Positions 18,207 through 25,713 of a DNA stretch of 64,000 bases are shown in pieces. The stretch lies in contig CAJTZD010000002.1 of NCBI GenBank assembly GCA_910584235.1, positions 68,708 to 132,707 on the forward strand, read 5' to 3'. The translations under genes and the position numbers were made by a program. The stretch comes from an uncultured Acetatifactor sp. Lineage in GTDB: Bacteria > Bacillota > Clostridia > Lachnospirales > Lachnospiraceae. Each line of letters begins with the position of its first letter. Positions within the stretch are counted from its first letter, which is position 1. The notes beneath the pieces are model-generated. The model was given only the letters and a program-made list of their open reading frames with translations, ran no database searches and was not told the DNA's origin.

Positions 18207-19394
18207 TTGAGAATGAATATGGCGATTTTAATTCCGACTTTGTCCATGGGCGGGGCGGAACGAGTGGCAGCTTTTCTGGGGAACTACTACCATGACAGAG
18301 GAAACAAAGTTTATTATTTTCTGTTTGCAAATTGCGGCCGGCCGTTTTTTTCGGTTAAAGGGGAAATCGTTAAAACACATACTTTTTTCTCCGTTTTCGC
18401 ACAGAATCATTCTGAAAATATTAGAGAAATGCTGTTTGCTGCAAAGAAATTCAGTAGACTGAAAAAGAAGTATGAGATTGATGTTGCCGTTTCGTTTATG
18501 GAAGACTGCAATTTCATTAATATTTGTTCAAAAGGAAAAGAAAAGGTATTTGTCAGTGTTCGCACAGTATTGTCTGCGAGGCCGGAATATTCAGGTTTTT
18601 TGCTGGACGAACGATGGATTAGAAATTTATATAAGAGGGCGGATAAGATTATTGCCGTAAGTAATTATGTAAAAAAAGATTTGGCTGAAAAATACAGAAT
18701 TTCCGCCGGGAAAATTGCGGCCATACCAAATGTATCGATCCGCCGTGAAGCGGCGCAGGAGAAAACGGTCCCTTGGGAATACGGAGACAGGGCAATTGTA
18801 TGTGTGGGGAGGTTTGATCCCGTCAAGCAGCACGAGCGTCTCATACGGGCATTCTCTTATGTATATGAAAAGCTACCGGATGCGAGATTGGTCTTAGTGG
18901 GAGACGGGAAGCAGAAAAGCTATCTGAAATCAGTCTGTAAAAAATTGGAACTGGAAAATGGTGTAGTCTTTGCGGGGGCTTCAGGAGATGTAGGGTATTT
19001 TTTGGGGCATGCAAGGGCATTTGCAATGTCCTCAAGGGTAGAGGGTTTTCCAAATGTCATGGTAGAGGCAATGGCATACGGAGTCCCTGTAGTGACCACG
19101 GACTCCCCGGGAGGATGTGGAGAAATAGTGGGGAAGAAAAAAGACTCAGATGAGATTCAATATTGCGAATATGGAATATTGACGCCTCGTATAGAAGGAG
19201 AAATGTCGAACCAGACAGAGCCGGGGCGGGAGGAAAAATTATTGGGTGAGGCGCTGCTTAGACTTTTGGAGGATGATGATTTATACAGGAAATATTCCGA
19301 TAAAGCAAAAAGGCGCGCAAAGGATTTCAGCGAAGATAAAATAATGGCCATTTGGGACGAAGTGTTGTTTGGAAGACGGGTGGAAAGGCTATGA
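18207..19394 (+). CDS. GT4 family glycosyltransferase
   Basis: A protein of about 393-395 residues with a canonical GT4 layout. LIPTLSMGGAERVAAFLGNYY at the N-terminus is the GGAE acceptor loop; VCVGRFDPVKQHERLIRAFSYV starts the donor domain; LVLVGDGKQKSYL and SRVEGFPNVMVEAMAYGVPVVTTDSPGGCGEIV complete the nucleotide-sugar site. The start is either TTG 18207, 5 bases after AGGGAGA, or ATG 18213, 11 bases after it. The 4-base ATGA overlap with the deacetylase-like gene downstream implies coupling. Donor sugar not predictable. Confidence 0.9.
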   Translation: MRMNMAILIPTLSMGGAERVAAFLGNYYHDRGNKVYYFLFANCGRPFFSVKGEIVKTHTFFSVFAQNHSENIREMLFAAKKFSRLKKKYEIDVAVSFMEDCNFINICSKGKEKVFVSVRTVLSARPEYSGFLLDERWIRNLYKRADKIIAVSNYVKKDLAEKYRISAGKIAAIPNVSIRREAAQEKTVPWEYGDRAIVCVGRFDPVKQHERLIRAFSYVYEKLPDARLVLVGDGKQKSYLKSVCKKLELENGVVFAGASGDVGYFLGHARAFAMSSRVEGFPNVMVEAMAYGVPVVTTDSPGGCGEIVGKKKDSDEIQYCEYGILTPRIEGEMSNQTEPGREEKLLGEALLRLLEDDDLYRKYSDKAKRRAKDFSEDKIMAIWDEVLFGRRVERL

Positions 19395-20320
19395 ATCGCT
19401 ATTTTATCATTACCATTGATACGGAAGGGGATAATCTGTGGTCTGTCTCTGACCTGAAAACCCCGATTCGGACAGAAAACGCAAAGTTTTTGCAGAGGTT
19501 TCAGGAACTATGTGAGAAATATGGATTTATCCCCACTTATCTGACGAATTATGAGATGGCAAATGCCGATGCCATGAGGGAACTGGGCAGAGAAGGCTTG
19601 AAGAGGGGCACTTTGGAGATTGGATCACATGAGCACGCCTGGAATTCTCCGCCGTATTTTCCACTGATAAAGTCGCCCTTAAAGAGGGGAAAGCCCTACT
19701 TAGGGGAGTATCCCCGATTCGTGATACGGAAAAAACTGGAGTATCTGACCAAGCTTTTAGAGGATACATTTCAGTGTTCGATAACCTCTCACAGAGGAGG
19801 CAGATGGTGTCTAAATGCTATTATAATAAGAGAACTTGACCGGTTAGGATATACGGTTGATTGTACCTGTACGCCGGGCATAAGCTGGAAAAGAGACCTT
19901 GGGTGGAGCATAGGCAGCAGGGGAACGGACTGGAGCAGCTATGAAAATCGTCCGTTTATACTGGATTATCCTTTGGGTAACGGCAGGAAAAAGAGCGGCA
20001 TCATCGAGATTCCTGTTACATCTGTAAAAAAAGTAAAGGGTGGTACTCCCAAATGGTTTCGACCGGACGGAAGCAACCTGATGGAGCTTCTGGGAATCTT
20101 GGACTATATGTATGAACGGAGAGAACCATATATAGAGTTCATGCTTCACTCTTCTGAACTGATGCCGGGAGGCAGCCCTACATTTGTGCGCAGAGGGCAG
20201 ATTGAAAAGCTTTATGGCGACTTGGATATGCTTTTTTCCAGGCTGAAGCAATATGGGTTCTGTGGAATTGGTCTTTCTGAGTACGCAAAAAAATGTAAAG
20301 AGGAGAAGTGGTATGAGTAA
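19391..20320 (+). CDS. Polysaccharide deacetylase-like protein
   Basis: A 309-residue protein with a NodB-type (carbohydrate esterase 4-like) start: FIITIDTEGDNLW supplies the catalytic Asp pair region, LEIGSHEHAW the metal-binding histidines, and SHRGGRW a third conserved block. These enzymes remove N- or O-acetyl groups from polysaccharides. The ATG at 19391 overlaps the upstream stop by 4 bases, so longer in-frame readings are unlikely. No signal peptide is visible, which suggests action on a lipid-linked intermediate inside the cell rather than on finished polymer; that is inference. Confidence 0.83.
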   Translation: MNRYFIITIDTEGDNLWSVSDLKTPIRTENAKFLQRFQELCEKYGFIPTYLTNYEMANADAMRELGREGLKRGTLEIGSHEHAWNSPPYFPLIKSPLKRGKPYLGEYPRFVIRKKLEYLTKLLEDTFQCSITSHRGGRWCLNAIIIRELDRLGYTVDCTCTPGISWKRDLGWSIGSRGTDWSSYENRPFILDYPLGNGRKKSGIIEIPVTSVKKVKGGTPKWFRPDGSNLMELLGILDYMYERREPYIEFMLHSSELMPGGSPTFVRRGQIEKLYGDLDMLFSRLKQYGFCGIGLSEYAKKCKEEKWYE

Positions 20321-20804
20321 TATGCGTCATGTTATTTTATCTGCTTTTGCAGGGATAGGGCTTGGCCTGTTCGCAGGCGGGAAATTCATCGGACGGCAAT
20401 ACGAAAAACATTGCGAATTGATTGAAAAGCAGGCTGACCGTTTCTCAGAGACTTCCGCGTTGATGCAGCAGTGGGTAAAGGTATACCAGAGCGGACATAA
20501 TCTGCAAGACTATTTCAAGAAGAACAATTACAGGAAAATTGCGGTCTATGGGATGAGCGAAATAGGGTATATGATTTTAAAAGAGCTGGAAGAAACCGAA
20601 ATAGAGGTTTTGTATTGTATCGACAAAAATGCGGATAATTTGTTTGCAAAGATTGATGTACGAAGACCGGACGAGGAGCTGCAGCCTGTTGACGCAGTAA
20701 TCGTGGCGGTAATCCATTTCTATGACGAAGTGAAGGACGCCTTACAGGAAAAGCTGGATTGTCCTATTATTTCATTGTCGGATGTAGTCTGGGAAGTTTC
20801 TTGA
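20313..20804 (+). CDS. Membrane-anchored small Rossmann-like protein (copy 3)
   Basis: A 163-residue protein, the third standalone copy. An N-terminal membrane segment VILSAFAGIGLGLFAGG (residues 7-23) is followed by a helix and the lead-in MQQWVKVYQSGHNLQDYFKK, which closely matches copy 1. The domain reads KIAVYGMSEIGYMIL, VLYCIDKNADNL, PDEELQPVDAVIVAVIH and CPIISLSDVVW. The ATG overlaps the end of the deacetylase-like gene by 8 bases and is preceded by GAGGAGAAG, so it is translationally coupled. Copies 1 and 3 look closer to each other than to copy 2. Confidence 0.77.
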   Translation: MSNMRHVILSAFAGIGLGLFAGGKFIGRQYEKHCELIEKQADRFSETSALMQQWVKVYQSGHNLQDYFKKNNYRKIAVYGMSEIGYMILKELEETEIEVLYCIDKNADNLFAKIDVRRPDEELQPVDAVIVAVIHFYDEVKDALQEKLDCPIISLSDVVWEVS

Positions 20805-20853
20805 TTTTAATAAAACATGTCGAAAAAATATTCCAGGAAACGAGTGAGGTAAG

Positions 20854-21939
20854 ATGAAACTGGCAATTTACGGAGCCCAGGGCATAGCCCTGGGCGCATA
20901 CGAAGCATTACATAATATTTGTCCGGACAGAGAGATAATCTGCTTCCTGGTAACCAAACGGGAAATGAATGCGGAGTACCTGGCTGGAATTCCTGTCCTT
21001 GAGACAGAATTTTTTTCAAAATCTTTATCGGATCAGCAAAAGCAGGAGTTAGAAATCCTGATAGCCACTCCAGAGACAGCGATGCCAGAGATAGAAGAAA
21101 TGCTAGACCAAAATGGGCTATACTGCCATGTCCGTCTGACCGCATCCCGCTGGGCAGAGCTAATGGGATATTGTTATGCAATCGGCCGAAAATATACCCC
21201 TTTACATGCGCTTCCAATAGGATATCATAAGGCGAATATCCATGTATATATGGCTAAATTTTACAAGGACAAGCCCCTGACAGGCAAATATCAGTTACCT
21301 GAATGGGTGACGCCTATTCAGGTGGGAGCATCATTGTGTAAAGAGCGTGTTGCTGATATACTGGATTGCGATGGGGAGAATATTTCTGAGAAAAACGTAA
21401 ATTATTCTGAGCTCACAGCTCTTTATTGGATGTGGAAAAATCGTTTGAATACGCCATCAGTAAAAGCGCAGTATGAGTATTATGGACTGGTGCATTACAG
21501 GAGAGTGCTGGAATTTACGGATGATGATGTACTCCGGCTGGCAGATAACGGGGTAGATGTAGTACTGCCCTATCCTATGCCATATGAGCCGGATATTGAG
21601 GCACACCACAACAGATATTTAAAAGAAGAGGACTGGAATGCAGTACAAAATGCTGTATCAGGCCTATATCCGGAATATGGGGATTTTTTTCCGCATGTTT
21701 TAAAACAGAGATATCTGTATAATTACAATATCGTTTTGGCTAAAAAGAACGTGCTGGCAGAGTATTGCGACTGGCTTTTTCCTATTTTAGAGCAATTGGA
21801 AGAAAACAGTGTTCCGCGGGGGGCAGACCGCGCGGACCGATATGTGGGATATGCAGGAGAAACATTGGCTACGTTGTATTTTATGTATAACAGGGACAAG
21901 TTGAACATTGCCCATACCGGGTGCAGATTTTTAATATGA
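20854..21939 (+). CDS. DUF4422 glycosyltransferase-like protein with N-terminal Rossmann module
   Basis: A 361-residue protein. Residues 1-95 form a Rossmann-like module (MKLAIYGAQGIALGAYEAL, ICFLVTKREM, LEILIATPETAMPEI). Residues 120-361 match DUF4422, found in capsule and O-antigen loci: IQVGASLCKERV, NYSELTALYWMWKN, YYGLVHYRRVLEF, DVVLPYPMPYE, and YNYNIVLAKKNVLAEYCDWLFPIL near the end. DUF4422 is treated as a glycosyltransferase-like domain. The ATG has GTGAGGTAAG upstream. This is the last gene of the AT-rich glycan locus; after it base composition changes. Confidence 0.85.
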   Translation: MKLAIYGAQGIALGAYEALHNICPDREIICFLVTKREMNAEYLAGIPVLETEFFSKSLSDQQKQELEILIATPETAMPEIEEMLDQNGLYCHVRLTASRWAELMGYCYAIGRKYTPLHALPIGYHKANIHVYMAKFYKDKPLTGKYQLPEWVTPIQVGASLCKERVADILDCDGENISEKNVNYSELTALYWMWKNRLNTPSVKAQYEYYGLVHYRRVLEFTDDDVLRLADNGVDVVLPYPMPYEPDIEAHHNRYLKEEDWNAVQNAVSGLYPEYGDFFPHVLKQRYLYNYNIVLAKKNVLAEYCDWLFPILEQLEENSVPRGADRADRYVGYAGETLATLYFMYNRDKLNIAHTGCRFLI

Positions 21940-21976
21940 GAAAGTAGGATTTTACGAAAAGAAATATGAATAATGG

Positions 21977-22003
21977 ATGGAATAGATGGAATAGAAAGAA
22001 TAG
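21977..22003. repeat. Short tandem repeat, 9-nt unit
   Basis: Two perfect copies of ATGGAATAG and one degenerate copy (AAAGAATAG) lie head to tail just after the last glycan gene. It is not inside a gene. It may be slippage-prone; no function is apparent. Confidence 0.6.
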
Positions 22004-22114
22004 AAGCGCAATATAGGATGATGATTTTACAGAACTGATAAGCAAAAATATAAGTTTTACATTTACAGCCTCTCCCCCCATATGCTAATATAGTGACATG
22101 AAGTTGAAAATAAT

Positions 22115-22480
22115 GTGACATTGATAGAGTATATCCGTGAATATCAGGAGTCCGGAGACAGCCTGCCTGAAGCCATGGACAAGGCAATTGACAGATGCAC
22201 AAAAGAAGAAGTGCTGAAAGAATATTTTCTAAAAAGGAAAGCGGAGGTGAAGCTTATGTTGCTTACAGAATTTGATGAAGAAGCGTTCGCTGAGACCATG
22301 CGGGAAGAGGGAAGAGAAGAAGGCAGAGAAGCGGGAAGAGAAGAAGGCAGAAAAGAAGGAGAAACTCGTGTGAACCGGCTCTACTCAAAACTGATAGAGG
22401 AAAAAAGGGCTGTTGATCTGGAACGAGCTATAAAGGACGAGAAGTTTCGAGATACCTTGTATGAGAGATATGGCCTGTAA
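22115..22480 (+). pseudogene. Rpn-type PD-(D/E)XK nuclease/transposase, C-terminal remnant
   Basis: A 121-residue reading frame that resembles only the C-terminal end of Rpn-like nucleases (recombination-promoting nuclease, PDDEXK_2 group) common in gut Clostridia. Such proteins typically run for about 300 residues and end in AMDKAI-x-C-x(4)-LKEYF, an AEV block, then a glutamate/arginine/glycine-rich repeat. Here that repeat (REEGREEGREAG type, residues 66-85) and the tail are present but the nuclease core is missing upstream. The GTG start is arbitrary with no convincing ribosome binding site. It sits exactly where the AT-rich locus ends, consistent with past rearrangement. Confidence 0.6.
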
Positions 22481-22533
22481 GGGCAGCAAAGAAACTGAGA
22501 GGCGAAAAGCTGTGGCTGCCAGGCCGCGGACAT

Positions 22534-23292
22534 ATGGCAGCCCGGGGAGGAATGTCAGATTTGAATGATAAAGATACTGATTACAGAAGAAACATAGCAT
22601 TGATTTTATCGGGCGGTACCGGCAGGCGCCTGGGGACGGATATCCCCAAGCAGTACCTGGAAGCGGGCGGCAGGTCCGTCATTTCCTACTGCATAGAGAC
22701 TCTGTCCCGACACGGCGGGATAGACGCGATTTGGATCGTGGCAGAGCCGGCATGGCAGGAGGAGATTCTGGGATGGCTGGAAACTGCGGATGTGGAACAG
22801 AAATTCAGAGGATTTTCCCTGCCCGGGGAGAACCGGCAGCTTTCCGTTCTCCATGGTCTGGAGGACATACTTCAGGATGGAAGCGAGACGGATTTTGTGC
22901 TGGTACATGACGCGGCAAGGCCGCTGCTGTCGGCAGATATGATCTCTGCCTGCCTGGAGGCGGCTGTGGACCATGACGGGGCTATTCCCGTACTTCCCAT
23001 GAAAGATACGGTCTACTGCAGCGGGGACGGACATAGGATTACATCCCTTTTGGACAGAGGGGCAGTCTTTGCGGGACAGTCGCCGGAAGCATTTGTCCTC
23101 GGAAAATACCTGGAGGCCAACCGCAGCCTTTTGCCGGAGCGCATCCTGCAGATCAACGGTTCCACGGAGCCTGCGGTAATGGCAGGGATGGATATTGCCA
23201 TGATTCCGGGGGATGAGAAGAACTTTAAGATTACCACGAAAGAGGATCTGGAGCGGTTTCGGGAGCTTATCAATCAGGGGAAGCGTCCCTGA
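22534..23292 (+). CDS. IspD/TarI-family cytidylyltransferase
   Basis: A protein of up to 252 residues. ALILSGGTGRRLGTDIPKQYL near residue 18 is the CTP-binding loop, VLVHDAARPLL near 116 the conserved metal-site segment, and FKITTKEDLERF closes the fold. The family makes CDP-methylerythritol (IspD) or CDP-ribitol (TarI). The adjacent dehydrogenase resembles TarJ, which favours a CDP-polyol role; but no other ispD is visible in the window and ispH lies at 46.2 kb, so IspD remains possible. The start is uncertain: ATG 22534, ATG 22552, or TTG 22561, the last having the best spacing from GGGGAGG. Confidence 0.8.
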   Translation: MAARGGMSDLNDKDTDYRRNIALILSGGTGRRLGTDIPKQYLEAGGRSVISYCIETLSRHGGIDAIWIVAEPAWQEEILGWLETADVEQKFRGFSLPGENRQLSVLHGLEDILQDGSETDFVLVHDAARPLLSADMISACLEAAVDHDGAIPVLPMKDTVYCSGDGHRITSLLDRGAVFAGQSPEAFVLGKYLEANRSLLPERILQINGSTEPAVMAGMDIAMIPGDEKNFKITTKEDLERFRELINQGKRP

Positions 23293-23418
23293 AGAGAACT
23301 TGCCGCGGGATCTGAAGCAGCCAAAGTGCATTTGATAAGATGTTCTAAGTGATGGCACTGCCGCCCCGGGCGGCATGGCGGGATGTAGTGTGCGCCGAAG
23401 TGTGCAAAGGAGTGAAAA

Positions 23419-24648
23419 ATGAAAGCATGGGTTCTGCACGGCATTAACGATATCCGGTTCGAAACAAAGGAAAAGCCCGCTTTGGCTCCAGGTGAAGTCC
23501 TGGTGAAGGTAAAGGCTGCGGGCATCTGCGGTTCGGATATCCCCAGAATTTATAAAACAGGAGCGCATGTCCATCCGCTGGTACCCGGGCATGAATTCTC
23601 CGGCACGGTGGCTGCGGCAGGCCGGGGCGCGGATCCGGGCTGGCTTGGGAAAAGGGTGGGCGTATTTCCGCTGATTCCCTGCGGCTTATGCGGACCCTGT
23701 CTGGCCGGGCAATATGAAATGTGTCGGAATTACGGCTATCTGGGCTCCCGCAGGGACGGCGGCTTTGGGGAATATGTGGCTGTCCCGGCCGAGAATTTGA
23801 TAGAGCTGCCGGACAGTGTCTCCTTTGAGGAGGCAGCCATGCTGGAGCCTATGGCGGTGGCAGTCCATGCCATGAGGCGGGTGCTGGGAGATGCGTCTTG
23901 TTTGGTGAACGTATCGGCGCGGGAGGCTGCAGGGGAGAATCTCCGGGGAGAGCAGGCAAGGGCTGAGGGAGTGTTGGCGCCTGGCGGGGAGGACAGAGGA
24001 CAGCGGACAGCTCACACTGCCAGGCAAACCGTGCCTGCCGCGGCAACGGATGATGCAATAATTGTAGTCTGGGGCATGGGAACCATAGGGCTGCTGCTTA
24101 CGGCGCTTTTGCAGGAAAGGAGTCAGTCTGTCGGGAAATTTGGGAATTTGGAGAACCGGATTCTTGTAATCGGCAATAAGGATTTCCAGAGACAGAAGAT
24201 TCTGGAGCTGGGATTGCCTGCGCAAGCTTACTGCGACAGCAGGACACAGGATGGCCGTCAATGGATCATGGAACGGACAGGCGGCCATGGAGCGGACGTG
24301 ATCTTCGAGTGTGTGGGGAGGAACGAGACCGTGCGCCGGGCCGTGGACAGCGCCGCTGCGGCGGGAAAAGTCTGTCTGGTGGGGAATCCCGCCTCGGACA
24401 TGACGCTGGAAAAGGAAGTCTACTGGAAGATCCTGCGAAACCAGCTGACGCTCACAGGTACATGGAACTCTTCTTTTACGCATGCCGGGTCAGACGACTG
24501 GCATTATGCGCTGGATCGGCTTTCGCACAGGGATATCATGGCAGAGCAGCTCATTTCACACCGCCTGCCGTTAGAAAGCCTGGAAAAAGGCCTGCGTATT
24601 ATGCGTGATAAATCGGAGGATTATATAAAAATGATGGCAGTGATCTGA
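23419..24648 (+). CDS. Zinc-dependent medium-chain dehydrogenase, TarJ/polyol-phosphate type
   Basis: A 409-residue medium-chain alcohol dehydrogenase. AGICGSD near residue 34 and PGHEFSG near 56 give catalytic zinc ligands, PCGLCGPCLAGQYEMC (87-102) the structural zinc site, and VVWGMGTIGLLLTAL near 216 the NAD(P) Rossmann loop. The sequence resembles polyol-phosphate dehydrogenases such as galactitol-1-phosphate dehydrogenase and TarJ, which reduces ribulose-5-phosphate for CDP-ribitol. Normal members have about 345-350 residues; the excess is mostly an insertion at about 161-212, just before the Rossmann loop, rich in Ala, Gly, Glu and Arg. The 126-base gap to the upstream cytidylyltransferase contains only a short GC hairpin. 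Confidence 0.82.
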   Translation: MKAWVLHGINDIRFETKEKPALAPGEVLVKVKAAGICGSDIPRIYKTGAHVHPLVPGHEFSGTVAAAGRGADPGWLGKRVGVFPLIPCGLCGPCLAGQYEMCRNYGYLGSRRDGGFGEYVAVPAENLIELPDSVSFEEAAMLEPMAVAVHAMRRVLGDASCLVNVSAREAAGENLRGEQARAEGVLAPGGEDRGQRTAHTARQTVPAAATDDAIIVVWGMGTIGLLLTALLQERSQSVGKFGNLENRILVIGNKDFQRQKILELGLPAQAYCDSRTQDGRQWIMERTGGHGADVIFECVGRNETVRRAVDSAAAAGKVCLVGNPASDMTLEKEVYWKILRNQLTLTGTWNSSFTHAGSDDWHYALDRLSHRDIMAEQLISHRLPLESLEKGLRIMRDKSEDYIKMMAVI

Positions 24649-24792
24649 GGGCGGACTTTATGATGAAAGGCTTGTGTGTTGCCCGCGGAAACCTGCGCAG
24701 TCAGGACAAGATTTCCGGCTTCTGGTCTTTTATGCGATGGGGTGTGCGGGAGGACCGAAAAATACGGCGATCAGCCCATCGTCTGGTGCTGG

Positions 24793-25431
24793 TCAAACCA
24801 GGGCGGTAAAATAGGCCAGCACTTTCTTTCCGTCGGTGCCGGATTGACAGGAGTCGATGCGCTCGGGATGCCACTGGACGCCGACGACGGGCAGGCTCTC
24901 GTGGGCAATGGCCTCGATACAGCCGTCCAACGGACAGAAAGAGACTGCGGTGAGTCCTTTTCCCAGCTTGCGTATGGCCTGATGGTGGGCGCTGTTTACG
25001 ACCGCTCTGGTGCCGTAGAGTCCATGCAGCCAGGAATTTTCGGTGATTACGGTTTCGTGGTATTGATCTTTGCTGTCATACCGGTGTCTTTCTTTTACAG
25101 GCGGCGCCAGATCCTGGATCAGGGTGCCTCCTAAGCCTACATTGATGATCTGAAGTCCTTTACAGATACCCAGAACAGGCATGCTTTTTTGCAGCGCCAA
25201 GTCAAAGATCTGCAGCTGCAGAATGTCCAGTTCCGTGTCAATCTCAGTACAGCCGCGGTTTATCTCCCCATAGAATGCCGGGGCGATGTCGCCGCCTCCC
25301 GGCAGCAGGAGGCCGTCACAGGCCATTGCCTCTGACGGGAGCAATGTCACAATCGCCGCCGCCCCCGCTGCTTCCACATATCTCACGTAATTCCCGGTTT
25401 TCTCCGTTCTCCCCGCAATGGCTATTTTCAT
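24793..25431 (-). CDS. Class I glutamine amidotransferase-like hydrolase (peptidase C26, PuuD-like)
   Basis: A 212-residue minus-strand protein. GLLLPGGGDIAPAFYGE near residue 45 and VLGICKGLQIINVGLGG near 84 give the oxyanion strand and the nucleophilic Cys; VVNSAHHQAI and VVGVQWHPER near 192 give the catalytic His-Glu end. This is the gamma-glutamyl-gamma-aminobutyrate hydrolase type of class I amidotransferase, acting alone on gamma-glutamyl amides. It ends 145 bases from the convergent dehydrogenase gene and is divergent from the YfhO gene. The space between it and YfhO carries a TATAAT-like element on the minus strand (25464-25469) but no clear -35. Confidence 0.86.
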   Translation of the reverse strand: MKIAIAGRTEKTGNYVRYVEAAGAAAIVTLLPSEAMACDGLLLPGGGDIAPAFYGEINRGCTEIDTELDILQLQIFDLALQKSMPVLGICKGLQIINVGLGGTLIQDLAPPVKERHRYDSKDQYHETVITENSWLHGLYGTRAVVNSAHHQAIRKLGKGLTAVSFCPLDGCIEAIAHESLPVVGVQWHPERIDSCQSGTDGKKVLAYFTALV

Positions 25432-25557
25432 GATAGTTGATTCCCGAAACGTTATCTCACACTATTATATGCCTATCATGTATAAGATAGCATGGGAAAA
25501 CGGATAATGATAAAAACAAAACAGGCATCCTTTGATGAAGGAATATGGATGAAAGGA

Positions 25558-25586
25558 TGGACATTTTCTTTGGATTGGGCTATAAT
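25558..25586 (+). promoter_or_regulatory. Predicted sigma-A promoter for the YfhO gene
   Basis: TGGACA (25558-25563) and a perfect TATAAT (25581-25586) are separated by 17 bases. Transcription would start near 25593 and leave a leader of about 120 bases before the ATG at 25714, in which I see no recognised riboswitch. Confidence 0.7.
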
Positions 25587-25713
25587 GACGTTACATCAGC
25601 CGTATGCTGCAGAATCCGTCCGGGGAAAGCACACTTAGGGGGAGCACTCTTGAAATAGGCAGGCTGAGGGAGGCAAGTGCCGGTCTGCGGGCCGGAGACG
25701 GTAATCGACGATT

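Noticed and set aside
1..21939. Complete capsule locus with export machinery
   Set aside because: No multi-helix flippase, polymerase, ABC exporter or initiating phosphotransferase is present, so completeness cannot be claimed.
22300..22365. Glu/Arg/Gly-rich repeat as an antitoxin or regulator
   Set aside because: This repeat is a normal end segment of Rpn-like nucleases, so a truncated nuclease explains it better.
24676..25134. A 152-codon plus-strand open frame after the dehydrogenase
   Set aside because: It is the shadow of the glutamine amidotransferase gene on the minus strand, whose Cys and His motifs are clear.
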